DNA of 64,000 bases from Sphingomonadales bacterium (GTDB lineage Bacteria; Pseudomonadota; Alphaproteobacteria; Sphingomonadales; Sphingomonadaceae): NCBI GenBank assembly GCA_027486415.1, contig JAIXPC010000011.1, forward strand, positions 355,411 through 419,410, given 5' to 3'. This document shows, piece after piece, positions 36,428-46,570 of the stretch. Under the pieces are notes generated by a model that saw only the letters and a program-made list of their open reading frames with translations, was not told where the DNA came from and ran no database searches. The translations under genes and the position numbers were made by a program. Position 1 is the stretch's first letter, and each line of letters begins with the position of its first letter.

Positions 36428-37579
36428 TCAGCCCTTGCGCTTTTGCCACGCCGCGCCCTGCGTTCTGGCGAGCTGGACCAGGTCCTCCATCACCGCCTGC
36501 ATGTCGATGAGGTGGAGGCCCCAGGCTTCGACCACCTGGCCATTGATGACGACATCGCCATTGATCGTATCGGTGCGCGGATCCTGCGCATCGGCGTTGA
36601 CGGCGATGGACAGCACGTTGGCATTGTCGCGGGCCATGCATTCGCCGCTCATCAGGCCGGGCACGGCGACGAAGGGCGTGTAGATGTTGCGGCCCTTGGC
36701 CCATTTTGGCGGCGGGGCGCCGTTGTCGACGATGCCGGTGGTGTTGACCATCAGCGGGCGCAGCGGGGCGCGGCCACCGGAAAGTGCGGCGGGGTTGGTG
36801 CAGGCCACGGCCATGCCGGCGGGCGAACCGGCCGGCGGGCGGCCGAACAGGCTGGTGGGCGGTACCTTCATCGTGTCGCGGAACGACACCCATGCCACGG
36901 CACAGCCGGTCTGGGTGGCGGACCGGCAGAGCGGCGTCGATTTCAGGTCGCCGCCGACATCCTTGCCTTCCGGCACCAGCACATTGTGGCCAGCGAGATA
37001 GGCGGCGATGATCTGCTTCTGGACCGGTTTGCCCTCGATATCGTTCTGAATCAGCGCCTTGAGCACGCCGCTGCCCTGGCTGTGGCCGATCAGGATGACG
37101 CCCCGGCCCTTGTTGTCGTGCTTCATGTAATCGGCGAAGGCGGCGGCGACGTCGCTATAGCCGAGCTTGGGATCGGCGGTGACGGGCTTGCCCATCAGCC
37201 GATCGCGCAAGGTGGCCAGCGTGACCTGGCGATACAGCGGCGCGAACACCCGGCAGGCCTGGCGGAACGGCGCGGCCTGGGCCTGGGCGACGTTCTTCTC
37301 CGCCGGATCGGCGATCATGTCGCTGTTGGGCGTCGGATCGGTGGAGACCGTGGGATAGACATAGAAACAGTCGATCGCCGGCTTCTTCGCGGCGGGCAGC
37401 ATGTCGAGCGTGACAGTGGCATCGGCCGCCACGCGGCTGACGCTGGCATCGCCGCTGCACGCATCGCTGGCGCCGGGGCGGCAGAGCCAGCTGGCCGGGT
37501 TGCGGTAGTCGACCGGATCGGCGGCCAGCGCCGGGGTGGCGGCGGCGAGAGCGAGAAGGGGGAGGAGGGCGCGTTTCAT
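36428..37579 (-). CDS. Exported DUF3089 alpha/beta-hydrolase-like protein
   Basis: A 383-residue protein with a signal peptide (MKRALLPLLALAAATPALA). It matches the DUF3089 family: CFYVYPTVS near residue 72 and a nucleophile elbow GHSQGSG in the middle, which implies a serine alpha/beta hydrolase. A late His within the C-terminal region (AWGLHLID) could complete the triad. Substrate unknown; lipase or esterase activity is plausible. It is upstream of msrB on the same strand, and its own 5' side abuts the palindromic repeat at 37600-37692. Confidence 0.8.
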   Translation of the reverse strand: MKRALLPLLALAAATPALAADPVDYRNPASWLCRPGASDACSGDASVSRVAADATVTLDMLPAAKKPAIDCFYVYPTVSTDPTPNSDMIADPAEKNVAQAQAAPFRQACRVFAPLYRQVTLATLRDRLMGKPVTADPKLGYSDVAAAFADYMKHDNKGRGVILIGHSQGSGVLKALIQNDIEGKPVQKQIIAAYLAGHNVLVPEGKDVGGDLKSTPLCRSATQTGCAVAWVSFRDTMKVPPTSLFGRPPAGSPAGMAVACTNPAALSGGRAPLRPLMVNTTGIVDNGAPPPKWAKGRNIYTPFVAVPGLMSGECMARDNANVLSIAVNADAQDPRTDTINGDVVINGQVVEAWGLHLIDMQAVMEDLVQLARTQGAAWQKRKG

Positions 37580-37599
37580 GGGTCTGGTCCTCAGTCTTT

Positions 37600-37692
37600 C
37601 CCACCCCCGGCCCCTCCCGCCAGCGGGAGGGGAGCAGAAAGTGGCAAGGGCATAGGGTTCCCCTCCCGCTGGCGGGAGGGGTCAGGGGTGGG
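37600..37692. repeat. Inverted pair of palindromic repeats (REP/BIME-like)
   Basis: Two 22-base palindromes, CCCCTCCCGCCAGCGGGAGGGG (first copy, 37611-37632) and its exact reverse complement (37660-37681), face each other across 27 bases. Each is extended outward by a further similar arm (CCCACCCCCGG, 37600-37610, against TCAGGGGTGGG, 37682-37692). This is the layout of REP doublets mobilised by RAYT transposases; no such gene is in the window. It sits between two minus-strand genes and could also affect mRNA stability or termination. Confidence 0.75.
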
Positions 37693-37698
37693 CGTGGG

Positions 37699-39738
37699 TC
37701 AGCGCCACCCATCCTTCAGCAGCGGCGACACCTCTTCGCCCATCTTTTCCAGCACTTCGACAATGCGGTCGCGGCCGACGTCGTTCTGCGCCCAGAACAT
37801 CGGGCCGCCGCGATAGACCGGCCAGCCATAGCCGTTGATCCAGACGATATCGATGTCGCTGGCGCGCTGGGCCTTGCCTTCGGCGAGGATGCGGGCGCCT
37901 TCGTTCACCATCGGGAACAGGCAGCGTTCCAGGATTTCCTGATCGTCGATGGTGCGGCGGTTGATGCCCTTTTCCGCCGCATAGGCGTCGATGATGGCCA
38001 GAGCTTCCGGGTTGGGCGTGCGGTTGCGGTTTTCATCGTAGGTGTAGAAGCCCTTGCCGTTCTTCTGGCCGCGCAGGCCGGCTTCGCAGAGGCGGTCGCG
38101 CACGGTTTCGCCCTTAGAGGTTTCGGCGTTCCAGCCGATGTCGAGGCCGGCCAGGTCGCTCATCTGGAACGGGCCCATCGGGAAGCCGAACTGGGTCAGC
38201 ACGCGGTCAATATCGGCCGGGGCGGCGCCTTCCAGCATCAACAGATTGGCCTGTTGCTGGCGGCGGGCAAGCATGCGGTTGCCGATGAAGCCATGGCACA
38301 CGCCGGCGACGACGGCGATCTTCCCGGTCTGCTTGCCGATAGCCATGGCGGTCGCCAGCACCTGCGGATCGGTCTTGGCGCCGCGCACGACTTCGAGCAG
38401 GCGCATGACGTTGGCCGGCGAGAAATAGTGCATGCCCAGCACATATTCGGGCCGCGACGTGGCCGAGGCGATGTCATCGACGTCGAGGTAGGAGGTGTTG
38501 CTGGCGAGAATCGCGCCGGGCTTGGCGATCTTGTCCAGCTTGCCAAAGATGTCCTTCTTGATCGCCATGTTCTCGAACACGGCTTCGATGATCAGGTCGC
38601 AATCGGCGAGATCGTCCATGTTGAGCGTCGGCGTCAGCCGGCCCATACGGGCTTCGACCTCTTCCATGCTGAAGCGGCCCTTCTTGGCGCTGTTCTCGTA
38701 ATTCTTGCGGATGATGCCGACGCCGCGGTCCAGCGCCTCCTGCTTCATCTCGACGATGGTGACCGGGATGCCGACCGACAGGAAGTTCATCGAGATGCCG
38801 CCGCCCATGGTGCCGGCACCGATGACGCCGACCTTTTTCACCGGCAGCGGCTGCACGTCGGCCGGCAGGCCGTCGATCTTGGCGGCGGCGCGCTCGGCAA
38901 AGAAGACGTGGCGCTGGGCGGCCGATTGCAGGCCGGTCATCAGCTTCATGAACTCGCTGCGTTCGACTTTCAGGCCTTCATCGAAGGGCAGGCCGACCGC
39001 GGCCTCGATGCACTTGATGTTGGCTTCGGGCGCGTCGAAGCCGGCAAAGGCCTTGGCGTTCTTCGCGCGGAATTCGGCGAAGAAGGGAGCGAGCTCCTGA
39101 GCCGTGCCGCCGAGTTTGTTGGCATCGTCGCGCACCTTCTTGAGCGGGCGACCTTCGGCGACGACGCGGCGGGCAAAGGCGATGGCGCCGGCGGTCAGAT
39201 CGCCGTCCACCACGTCATCGACCAGGCCGGTGGCGAGTGCGTCGCGCGCGTTCATCTGGGCGCCGCTGGTCACCATTTCGGTGGCCTTCTTCGCGCCGAC
39301 AATCCGCGGCAGGCGCTGGGTGCCGCCAGCGCCGGGCAGCAGGCCGAGCTTGACTTCGGGCAGGCCGAACTTGGCCTTGGCATCGCTGACCCGATAATGG
39401 GCGCACAGCGCGACTTCGAGGCCGCCGCCAAGCGCGGTGCCGTGGATGGCGGCGACGACCGGAACGGGGGCGCTTTCCATCGCGTCCTGAACAGCGGGCA
39501 GGGCAGCGCCGCGCGGCGGCTTGCCGAATTCGGAAATGTCGGCACCGGCGATGAAGGTGCGCCCGGCGCAGACCAGCACGGCGGCCTTGACCGATCCGTC
39601 GGCGGCGATGGCGGCAAAGGCGCCGGCCAGGCCATCGCGCACGTCGGCGGACAGCGCGTTCACGGGCGGCGAATTGACCGTGACGACGGCGATATCGCCA
39701 TCCTTCGACAGATCGACGACATTGTTGATGGCGGCCAT
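37699..39738 (-). CDS. Bifunctional enoyl-CoA hydratase/3-hydroxyacyl-CoA dehydrogenase (FadB/FadJ type)
   Basis: ATG 39738 follows GGAGGAAAC. The 679-residue protein has a crotonase domain (about 5-190: [18 protein letters not shown] for the oxyanion hole and [20 protein letters not shown] with the Glu) and an NAD-binding 3-hydroxyacyl-CoA dehydrogenase domain (about 295-475: [17 protein letters not shown]). Two C-terminal dehydrogenase segments follow. It performs the second and third steps of beta-oxidation. It is slightly shorter than E. coli FadB, and no thiolase gene is next to it, so its partner lies elsewhere. Confidence 0.94.
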   Translation of the reverse strand: MAAINNVVDLSKDGDIAVVTVNSPPVNALSADVRDGLAGAFAAIAADGSVKAAVLVCAGRTFIAGADISEFGKPPRGAALPAVQDAMESAPVPVVAAIHGTALGGGLEVALCAHYRVSDAKAKFGLPEVKLGLLPGAGGTQRLPRIVGAKKATEMVTSGAQMNARDALATGLVDDVVDGDLTAGAIAFARRVVAEGRPLKKVRDDANKLGGTAQELAPFFAEFRAKNAKAFAGFDAPEANIKCIEAAVGLPFDEGLKVERSEFMKLMTGLQSAAQRHVFFAERAAAKIDGLPADVQPLPVKKVGVIGAGTMGGGISMNFLSVGIPVTIVEMKQEALDRGVGIIRKNYENSAKKGRFSMEEVEARMGRLTPTLNMDDLADCDLIIEAVFENMAIKKDIFGKLDKIAKPGAILASNTSYLDVDDIASATSRPEYVLGMHYFSPANVMRLLEVVRGAKTDPQVLATAMAIGKQTGKIAVVAGVCHGFIGNRMLARRQQQANLLMLEGAAPADIDRVLTQFGFPMGPFQMSDLAGLDIGWNAETSKGETVRDRLCEAGLRGQKNGKGFYTYDENRNRTPNPEALAIIDAYAAEKGINRRTIDDQEILERCLFPMVNEGARILAEGKAQRASDIDIVWINGYGWPVYRGGPMFWAQNDVGRDRIVEVLEKMGEEVSPLLKDGWR

Positions 39739-39839
39739 GTTGGTTTCCTCCCCGCAAAATGGCTTTGGATGCAGGATTAGCACCAGTTTCGGCCGATTGC
39801 AGCCTTGTGGATAGGCCAGTGTTTGCGTAAGTTCTGAGC

Positions 39840-40169
39840 ATGGCCGTCAAGCTGACCCTGCAGCAGATGATGATGCGCTCTGCCCTGCCGGCAGTGTGTG
39901 TGGCCGTGGGTGGTTATTTCGCCCTCCACGCCATCAGCGGTCCGACAGGGTATGTCGCGTGGCGGGATTATCAGGCGCAGCGTTCGCGCCTGCAGGTTGC
40001 GGTGCACAACAGCGAGGAGCAGCAGGCAGCCCTGCAGCGCCAGCTCGTGCTTCTGGATCCGCGCCACGTCGATCCGGATCTGGCTGACGAACTGGTTCGT
40101 CGCAACTTGGACCTGGTCAAGCCGGACGAAGTGATCGTGCCGCTGCCGTCGGTGCCCCAATCGCGCTGA
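39840..40169 (+). CDS. Septum formation initiator (FtsB/DivIC-like) protein
   Basis: A 109-residue protein with one N-terminal membrane helix (about 15-33), then a coiled coil (about 42-72, [21 protein letters not shown]) and the short conserved tail [26 protein letters not shown]. This is the FtsB/DivIC layout, a bitopic protein of the divisome FtsQLB complex. It is 88 bases upstream of pdhA, the same neighbour pair seen in many alphaproteobacteria, but it probably has its own promoter. Confidence 0.88.
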   Translation: MAVKLTLQQMMMRSALPAVCVAVGGYFALHAISGPTGYVAWRDYQAQRSRLQVAVHNSEEQQAALQRQLVLLDPRHVDPDLADELVRRNLDLVKPDEVIVPLPSVPQSR

Positions 40170-40214
40170 GATTTCACGGTTTAACCGGTTTGGCACAACT
40201 CTTTTGATAAGGGG

Positions 40215-40244
40215 TTGTGGTCTGCGCCTGCGACATTTTATACC
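40215..40244 (+). promoter_or_regulatory. Putative promoter of the pdh operon
   Basis: TTGTGG (40215-40220), an 18-base spacer and TATACC (40239-40244) lie 14 bases before GTG 40258. A short leader with AGGG serves as ribosome-binding site. Upstream is a run of near-palindromic AACCGGTT sequence (40182-40189), which could bind a regulator. Confidence 0.4.
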
Positions 40245-40257
40245 GGCAGGGTAGCGA

Positions 40258-41325
40258 GTGAGAAAGGTCACTGAGTTGGCGCGCAATCCCGGCCGCAAGG
40301 CAGCATCCGCCCCGCCCGTTGGCAACTGGCCACGGCCCGACGAACCGGAACGGTTCGTCGCTTCACGTGAAGAATATCTCGCCATGTATCGCGACATGGT
40401 GCTGATCCGCCGCTTTGAGGAGCGTGCCGGCCAGCTGTATGGCATGGGCCAGATTGGCGGCTTCTGTCACCTCTACATCGGCCAGGAAGCCGTGGTGGTG
40501 GGCATGCAGGGTGAACTGAAGCGCGGCGATTCCATCATCACCGGCTATCGCGATCATGGCCACATGCTGGCCTGCGGGATCGATGCCAAGGCGGTGATGG
40601 CAGAACTAACCGGCCGGGCTGCCGGCATCAGCGCCGGCAAGGGCGGTTCGATGCACATGTTCAGCGTGGAGCACGGCTTTTTCGGCGGCCACGGCATCGT
40701 TGGCGCGCAGGTGCCGCTGGGTGCGGGCCTCGGCTTTGCTCACAAGTACAAGGGCGATGGCCACATCGCAGTCACCTATTTCGGCGACGGCGCGGCCAAC
40801 CAGGGCCAAGTCTATGAAAGCTTCAACATGGCCGAGCTGTGGAAGCTGCCGGTGATCTTTGTCATCGAGAACAACCAGTATGCCATGGGCACATCGGTGA
40901 ACCGGGCGAGTGCCGAGGACCAGCTGTATCGCCGCGGCGAGAGCTTCCGCGTGCCGGGTATCCAGGTCGACGGGATGGACGTGCTGGCGGTGCGCGGTGC
41001 CGCGAAAACAGCGGTGGAATGGGTGCGCGGCGGCAATGGCCCGGTGCTGCTGGAAATGAAGACCTATCGTTATCGTGGCCATTCGATGAGCGACCCGGCG
41101 AAGTATCGCAGCCGCGAGGAAGTGCAGGCGATGCGCGAGAAGAGCGACCCGATCGAGGGCCTGAAGAAGGAAATCATCGAAGGCGGCCATGCCGATGAAG
41201 CTGCGCTGAAGGCCATCGACCGCGAGGTGCGCGACATCGTTGCCGAATCCGCCGACTTCGCGCTGGAAGCCCCGGAACCCGCGGCGTCCGAACTTTATAC
41301 CGATGTGTTGCTGGGAACCTACTGA
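40258..41325 (+). CDS. pdhA: Pyruvate dehydrogenase E1 component, alpha subunit
   Basis: GTG 40258 with AGGG upstream. The 355-residue protein is the alpha chain of the heterotetrameric E1: the thiamine diphosphate motif [20 protein letters not shown] and [14 protein letters not shown] are conserved, as is the region [13 protein letters not shown] that holds the phosphorylation-loop serine in eukaryotes. It decarboxylates pyruvate and, with PdhB, passes the acetyl group to lipoyl-E2. It begins the operon pdhA-pdhB-NYN-pdhC-lpdA, overlapping pdhB by one base. Confidence 0.97.
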   Translation: MRKVTELARNPGRKAASAPPVGNWPRPDEPERFVASREEYLAMYRDMVLIRRFEERAGQLYGMGQIGGFCHLYIGQEAVVVGMQGELKRGDSIITGYRDHGHMLACGIDAKAVMAELTGRAAGISAGKGGSMHMFSVEHGFFGGHGIVGAQVPLGAGLGFAHKYKGDGHIAVTYFGDGAANQGQVYESFNMAELWKLPVIFVIENNQYAMGTSVNRASAEDQLYRRGESFRVPGIQVDGMDVLAVRGAAKTAVEWVRGGNGPVLLEMKTYRYRGHSMSDPAKYRSREEVQAMREKSDPIEGLKKEIIEGGHADEAALKAIDREVRDIVAESADFALEAPEPAASELYTDVLLGTY

Positions 41326-42674
41326 TGCCGCAGATCCTGCTCCCCGCGATGTCGCCGACGATGGAAGACGGCACGCTGGCCAAGTGGTTGGTGGCGGTTG
41401 GTGATGTCGTCAAGCCCGGCGACGTGATTGCCGAGATCGAAACCGACAAGGCGACGATGGAACTGGAGGCCGACGATGGCGGCACCGTGACGGCGTTGCT
41501 GGTGCCAGCTGGCAGCGAAGGCGTGAAGGTGGGAACGCCGATCATCGCCATTGCCGGCGAGGATGAAGCGGAAGCGCCGCCGCCTGCGCCTGCGTCTGCC
41601 AGGCCTCCGGCCGCCGTGCCGGTGGCTGCTGCTGAGTCAAAGACCGAAGCACCCGTGGCCATACCGGCCAGCGCGCCTGAAACGGCCACCGGCCCCACAC
41701 GTCGTCAGACCGTGCGCGAAGCGCTGCGCGATGCCATGGCCGAAGAAATGCGGACCGACGAGCGCGTGTTCGTGATGGGCGAAGAGGTTGCCGAGTATCA
41801 GGGCGCCTACAAGGTAACCCAGGGGCTGCTGGAAGAGTTTGGCGACAAGCGCGTCATCGACACGCCGATCACGGAAATCGGCTTTGCTGGCCTTGGCACC
41901 GGCGCGGCGATGGGCGGTTTGAAGCCGATCGTCGAGTTCATGACGTTCAATTTCGCCATGCAGGCGATCGACCATGTCATCAATTCGGCGGCCAAGACGC
42001 TTTACATGTCGGGTGGCCAGATGCGCTGTCCGATCGTGTTCCGCGGCCCCAACGGCGCCGCGAGCCGCGTGGGCGCCCAGCACAGCCAGAATTATGGCCC
42101 CTGGTATGCCAGCGTGCCCGGCCTTGTGGTGATCGCGCCCTACAGCGCCGATGATGCCAAGGGCTTGCTGAAGGCCGCCATCCGCAGTCCCGATCCGGTT
42201 GTCTTCCTCGAAAACGAGCTGATGTATGGCCAGAGCTTCGACGTGCCCGAGGGCGACCATGTCGTGCCGATCGGCAAGGCGCGCATCGTCAGGGCCGGCA
42301 AGGATGTGACACTGGTCAGCTATTCGATCGGCGTCGGCGTGGCGCTGCAGGCGGCCGAAACGCTGGCCGGGCAGGGGATCGATGCCGAGGTGATCGACCT
42401 TCGCACCCTGCGCCCGATGGACACGGCGACGGTGTTGGAAAGCGTGGGGAAGACCAATCGCCTGGTGGTGGTGGAAGAAGGCTGGCCGGTCTGCTCCATC
42501 GCATCGGAAATCAGCGCCGTGGTGATGGAAAAGGGCTTTGACGATCTGGATGCGCCGGTGCTGCGTGTCACCAACGCCGATGTGCCGCTGCCTTATGCCG
42601 CCAACCTGGAAAAGCTGGCGTTGGTGAAGGCTGACGATGTGGTGACCGCCGCCCGCTCCGTCTGTTATCGGTGA
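41325..42674 (+). CDS. pdhB: Pyruvate dehydrogenase E1 component, beta subunit with N-terminal lipoyl domain
   Basis: 449 residues. Residues 1-78 are a lipoyl domain (ETDKATME with K42 as the lipoylation site), joined by a flexible Ala/Pro linker (85-120) to the E1-beta catalytic domain (about 125-449: [27 protein letters not shown], ALLxx transketolase C-terminal part). A lipoyl domain on PdhB is characteristic of alphaproteobacteria. Lipoyl synthase LipA, which could modify it, is encoded 5.3 kb downstream. It ends overlapping the region of the NYN-domain gene start. Confidence 0.97.
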   Translation: MPQILLPAMSPTMEDGTLAKWLVAVGDVVKPGDVIAEIETDKATMELEADDGGTVTALLVPAGSEGVKVGTPIIAIAGEDEAEAPPPAPASARPPAAVPVAAAESKTEAPVAIPASAPETATGPTRRQTVREALRDAMAEEMRTDERVFVMGEEVAEYQGAYKVTQGLLEEFGDKRVIDTPITEIGFAGLGTGAAMGGLKPIVEFMTFNFAMQAIDHVINSAAKTLYMSGGQMRCPIVFRGPNGAASRVGAQHSQNYGPWYASVPGLVVIAPYSADDAKGLLKAAIRSPDPVVFLENELMYGQSFDVPEGDHVVPIGKARIVRAGKDVTLVSYSIGVGVALQAAETLAGQGIDAEVIDLRTLRPMDTATVLESVGKTNRLVVVEEGWPVCSIASEISAVVMEKGFDDLDAPVLRVTNADVPLPYAANLEKLALVKADDVVTAARSVCYR

Positions 42675-42679
42675 CAGCC

Positions 42680-43333
42680 ATGCAGACGCGCGTCGCCGTG
42701 ATGATCGACGGCAGCTATTTCAACCGCATATCGAACTTCTACAAGTTCGAGCATGAGGTTGGCCGGCGCGTGTCGCTTTCTGGTCTGCTGGAATTCATCC
42801 GGGTTGCCGCTGCCGACATGGAGGACGTGTCGCGCAGCCGCTGCCGGGTGGTGGAGGCGCATTATTTCCGTGGCCGCTACACGCTGCGCGATCTGGAAGA
42901 CCGGGCACGCTCGGCAAGTTTCGTGGAGGAATCGCTCCGCAATGACCGGGTGTTCGATCAGATCCTGGCGGCCAGCAACATCACGCCGCATTTCACCCGC
43001 ATCGACACCAACAGCGAACCGCCCAAGGAGCAGGGTATTGACGTGTGGCTGGCGCTGGAGGCGTTCGACCTGGCCGTGAGTGATCGCTGCGACGTGGTGG
43101 CGCTGGTGGCCGGCGACGGCGATTTCGTGCCGTTGGTGAAGAAGATCAACGCCATCGGCAAGCGCGCGCTGGTGGCGGGGTGGGGGATGAAATCCGATAC
43201 CGGCACCGAAGTGCGTTATTCTGGCCCACTGGCTGGCGCTGCTGCTTATTTCCTGGATATGGCCGACCTGATCGACAACCCGGACGACGACGAACAGCGC
43301 GCCCTGGTTGATCAGCTTTTTGTGGACAATTGA
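42680..43333 (+). CDS. NYN domain protein (PIN-like nuclease family)
   Basis: ATG 42680 is used; GTG 42671, overlapping the pdhB stop, is equally possible. The protein of about 217 residues has the NYN/LabA fold: [12 protein letters not shown] at the N terminus with the first acidic residue, [16 protein letters not shown] in the middle and [17 protein letters not shown], together giving the acidic cluster of PIN-like nucleases. NYN proteins are often RNA-cleaving or RNA-binding. Its position within the pdh operon, with two bases separating its stop from pdhC, means it is co-expressed with pyruvate dehydrogenase; a functional link is not obvious. Confidence 0.85.
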   Translation: MQTRVAVMIDGSYFNRISNFYKFEHEVGRRVSLSGLLEFIRVAAADMEDVSRSRCRVVEAHYFRGRYTLRDLEDRARSASFVEESLRNDRVFDQILAASNITPHFTRIDTNSEPPKEQGIDVWLALEAFDLAVSDRCDVVALVAGDGDFVPLVKKINAIGKRALVAGWGMKSDTGTEVRYSGPLAGAAAYFLDMADLIDNPDDDEQRALVDQLFVDN

Positions 43334-43335
43334 TC

Positions 43336-44607
43336 ATGGCAATCGATGTGACCATGCCCGCCCTGTCACCGACGATGGAGGTGGGCACGCTGGCCAAATG
43401 GCATGTGACCGTGGGGCAGACGATCAAACCCGGCGACGTGATCGCCGAGATCGAAACCGACAAGGCGACCATGGAAGTGGAAGCCGTCGACGAAGGCACG
43501 GTGATCGAGATCGCGGTGCCCGAGGGTCTGGAGAATGTGCCGGTCGGCACGGTGATCCTGCGCCTTGCGGGAGAGGATGGCACGCCGGCGCCAGTGCCCG
43601 CACCGAAGGCCGCCCCCGCGCCGGTGCCTACGCCGGAGCCGGCTGCTGCCCCCGTCAACGCACCGGCGCCCGCAGCAGCGCGCCCTGCATTTGCTGGCGA
43701 CCGCACCATCGCCAGTCCGCTTGCCCGCCGCATTGCCGAACTGAAGGGGATCGATCTGGCCAGCGTTACCGGCAGTGGCCCGCGCGGGCGCATCGTGCGT
43801 GCCGATGTTGAGGCGGCGACCGGCAAGCCGGCGGCGGCTCCGCCCGTGTCTGCTGCTGTTGCGCCTGCACCAGCTACGGCGACAGCACCGGCACCGGCTG
43901 CTCCTGTGAGCAGCGATATCCCGCACACGCTTGAAAAGCTCGGCAATGTCCGCAAGGTCATCGCCCGACGCCTGACCGAGGCCAAGCAGGCCATTCCGCA
44001 CATTTACCTGACGCTTGATGTCGAACTGGATGCGCTGCTGAAACTGCGCGGCGAGCTCAACAGGGCGCTGGAGCCGCGTGGCATCAAGGTCAGTGTCAAC
44101 GATCTCGTTATCAAGGCGCTGGCGCTCGGCCTGCGGCAGGTGCCGAAATGCAACGTGTCGTTCGCCGGCGACAATCTGCTGGTCTATGACCGCTCCGATA
44201 TTTCCGTCGCCGTCGCCGCACCCTCTGGCCTGATCACGCCGATCATCGTCGGGGCTGATGGCAAGGCCGTCAGCCAGATTGCCAGCGAAATGAAGGCGCT
44301 CGCCGAAAAGGCCCGCGGTGGCAAGCTGCAGCCGCACGAATACCAGGGTGGGACGGCCAGCCTTTCCAACCTCGGCATGTATGGCATCAAGCAGTTCGAA
44401 GCCGTGATCAACCCGCCGCAGGCGATGATCCTGGCGGTGGGCGCCGGCGAAAAGCGCGCCGTGGTGAAGGGCGATGCGCTGGCCATCGCCACCGTGATGA
44501 CCATCACCGGCAGCTTTGACCATCGCGCCATCGACGGGGCGGACGGCGCTGAACTGATGAGCGCCATCAAGGGTCTGATCGAGAACCCGCTGGGCCTGGT
44601 GGCGTGA
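43336..44607 (+). CDS. pdhC: Pyruvate dehydrogenase E2, dihydrolipoamide acetyltransferase
   Basis: ATG 43336, two bases after the NYN gene. The 423-residue protein contains one lipoyl domain (1-78, K43 in ETDKATME), a Pro/Ala linker, a peripheral-subunit-binding domain (about 118-155: [23 protein letters not shown] region), a second linker, and the catalytic domain (about 195-423) ending with the [15 protein letters not shown] block that holds the catalytic His and Asp. It transfers acetyl groups to CoA and forms the core of the complex. Confidence 0.97.
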   Translation: MAIDVTMPALSPTMEVGTLAKWHVTVGQTIKPGDVIAEIETDKATMEVEAVDEGTVIEIAVPEGLENVPVGTVILRLAGEDGTPAPVPAPKAAPAPVPTPEPAAAPVNAPAPAAARPAFAGDRTIASPLARRIAELKGIDLASVTGSGPRGRIVRADVEAATGKPAAAPPVSAAVAPAPATATAPAPAAPVSSDIPHTLEKLGNVRKVIARRLTEAKQAIPHIYLTLDVELDALLKLRGELNRALEPRGIKVSVNDLVIKALALGLRQVPKCNVSFAGDNLLVYDRSDISVAVAAPSGLITPIIVGADGKAVSQIASEMKALAEKARGGKLQPHEYQGGTASLSNLGMYGIKQFEAVINPPQAMILAVGAGEKRAVVKGDALAIATVMTITGSFDHRAIDGADGAELMSAIKGLIENPLGLVA

Positions 44608-46001
44608 TGGCCGCCACCCATGATCTCGTCATCCTCGGCTCTGGCCCCGGCGGCTATGTCGCTGCCATCCGCGCGGCGCAATTGGGGATGAAGGTTGCCA
44701 TCGTCGAGCGGGAGCGCCTGGGCGGCATCTGCCTGAACTGGGGCTGCATACCGACCAAGGCGCTGCTGCGGACCAGCGAGATCTATCATTACATCACCCA
44801 CGCCGATGCCTATGGACTGAGCGTCGAGAAGCCGTCGTTCGATCTGAAGAAGGTGACGGATCGCAGCCGGAAGGTGGCGGCGCAGCTGAACAGCGGCGTG
44901 AAGTCGCTGATGAAGAAGAACAAGGTAGAGGTGGTTGAAGGGCAGGGGCGACTGACGGGAGTGACGACTGTAACCGTGACCGCGGCCAACGGCGAGCGGG
45001 TGCTGACGGCGAAGAATGTCATCGTGGCGACCGGCGCCCGCGCCCGCGATTTGCCGGGGGTCGAGGCGGACGGCAATCGTGTCTGGACTTACCGTCACGC
45101 CATGGTGCCGCCGGCGATGCCGACAAAGTTGCTGATGATCGGATCGGGTGCGATCGGGGTCGAATTCGCCAGCTTCTACAGCGACATGGGCGCGCATGTG
45201 ACCGTGGTCGAAATGCTGGATCGCATCCTGCCCGTGGAAGACGAGGATGTTTCCGCCTTTGCCCAGAAGGCGTTGACAAAGCAGGGTATGAGCATCGTGA
45301 CCGGCGCCAGGGTGTCGGACGTGACGCCGGGTCCTGATGGTGTTTCGGCGACCATCACCACCGCCGACGGCACGGCGAGCACGGACAGGTACAGCCACGT
45401 GATCGTCGCCATCGGCATCGTGCCGAACACGGAACAGATCGGGCTGGAGGCGTTGGGTGTCGCCACCAACCGCGGCCACATCGTCACCGACGCGATGTGC
45501 CGCACCAACGTGCCGGGGCTTTATGCCATCGGCGACGTCACCGGCCCGCCGTGGCTGGCACACAAGGCCAGCCACGAAGGCATCATCGCCGTCGAGCATA
45601 TTGCCGGCGGCCACCCGCACGCTATGGACGTGGCTCGTATTCCGGGTTGCACTTATGCCCGCCCGCAGGTGGCGAGCATCGGCCTGACCGAGGCCAAGGC
45701 CAAGGCCGCGGGGCACAAGGTCCGTGTCGGCAAATTTCCGTTCATCGGCAATGGCAAGGCCATCGCGCTGGGTGAGGCGGACGGCTTTGTGAAAACCGTG
45801 TTCGATGCCGAAACGGGCCAGTTGTTGGGCGCGCACATGGTGGGAGCGGAAGTGACCGAGCTGATCCAGGGCTATGCCATCGCGATGGGGCTGGAGACGA
45901 CGGAAGCGGAGCTGATGCACACGGTCTTCCCGCATCCGACCCTCTCCGAGATGATGCACGAGAGTGTGCTCGACGCTTACGGACGGGCGCTTCACTATTG
46001 A
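44607..46001 (+). CDS. lpdA: Dihydrolipoyl dehydrogenase (E3)
   Basis: ATG 44607 shares a base with the pdhC stop; GTG 44604 is an alternative. About 464 residues: FAD-binding LGSGPGGYVAAIRAAQLG, redox disulfide GGICLNWGCIPTKALL, NAD-binding IGSGAIGVEFASFYSDMG, and the C-terminal dimer domain with the catalytic HPHPTLSE motif as FPHPTLSEMMHE. It reoxidises dihydrolipoamide on E2 using NAD. It ends the pdh operon, with a small hypothetical gene starting on its stop codon. Confidence 0.97.
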   Translation: MAATHDLVILGSGPGGYVAAIRAAQLGMKVAIVERERLGGICLNWGCIPTKALLRTSEIYHYITHADAYGLSVEKPSFDLKKVTDRSRKVAAQLNSGVKSLMKKNKVEVVEGQGRLTGVTTVTVTAANGERVLTAKNVIVATGARARDLPGVEADGNRVWTYRHAMVPPAMPTKLLMIGSGAIGVEFASFYSDMGAHVTVVEMLDRILPVEDEDVSAFAQKALTKQGMSIVTGARVSDVTPGPDGVSATITTADGTASTDRYSHVIVAIGIVPNTEQIGLEALGVATNRGHIVTDAMCRTNVPGLYAIGDVTGPPWLAHKASHEGIIAVEHIAGGHPHAMDVARIPGCTYARPQVASIGLTEAKAKAAGHKVRVGKFPFIGNGKAIALGEADGFVKTVFDAETGQLLGAHMVGAEVTELIQGYAIAMGLETTEAELMHTVFPHPTLSEMMHESVLDAYGRALHY

Positions 46002-46381
46002 TGTGGCTTGCGGCGGCCCTGCTGGCAGCCATGGCCGCTCCTGAAGGCGGCACCGCGGCATTGATGCCGCCGGGGTGGAGCAGCCTGTGCCCGCCCAAGG
46101 CCAGCCCGGACGAGATCCAGGTTTGCGGGTCACGGGAACCGAAATCATCGCCTTACCGTGCTCCGCTGCCGGTCCTTCGGGAATTCGGCGGCCGTGGCAC
46201 GGCCAGCGTATCGGCCGAACGCAACAGCCTGCTGGGGCCGGATGTGGGCACCATCGGCACCTGTTCAACCTGGGGCGCTGGCGGCGCATTCGGCTGCAAT
46301 TTCCAGCAGTTCAAGAACAATGTTAACCAGGCCGCCGGATCACGCGATCCGCGCGGCCGGGTCTATCAATCGCCCCGCTAG
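46001..46381 (+). CDS. Small secreted hypothetical protein
   Basis: ATG 46001 overlaps the lpdA stop by one base, so it is translated from the pdh transcript. The 126-residue protein starts with a short hydrophobic signal-like segment (MWLAAALLAAMAAPEGG) and contains four Cys (in SLCPPK, QVCGSRE, TCSTWG and FGCNF), suggesting disulfides outside the cytoplasm. The middle part is SREPKSSPYRAPLP. No known domain is apparent. Function unknown. Confidence 0.6.
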   Translation: MWLAAALLAAMAAPEGGTAALMPPGWSSLCPPKASPDEIQVCGSREPKSSPYRAPLPVLREFGGRGTASVSAERNSLLGPDVGTIGTCSTWGAGGAFGCNFQQFKNNVNQAAGSRDPRGRVYQSPR

Positions 46382-46516
46382 GCTGCGTCAGCCTGTCGCA
46401 GGCAAATATGACAATGCCGCAATCTTTGTTCTTGCAATCCGGACTAAATCAGTCGTATATCACTGGCAACGGAGCGGCCACCGTGGCAACTGCCCTTGTC
46501 ACAGGCCTCCCCGCTG

Positions 46517-46560
46517 CGGGCGTATCCGACACTCCCCCCTGTTTGTGTCGGATACGCCCG
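46517..46560. terminator. Perfect 15-bp hairpin between convergent genes
   Basis: CGGGCGTATCCGACA (46517-46531) pairs perfectly with TGTCGGATACGCCCG (46546-46560) across a 14-base loop. It lies between the end of the small secreted-protein gene (46381) and the end of the convergent carbonic anhydrase gene (46571). No T tract follows on either strand, so it is either a factor-dependent terminator, an mRNA 3' end stabiliser or a protein-binding palindrome. Confidence 0.55.
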
Positions 46561-46570
46561 TCTCTGTCGG

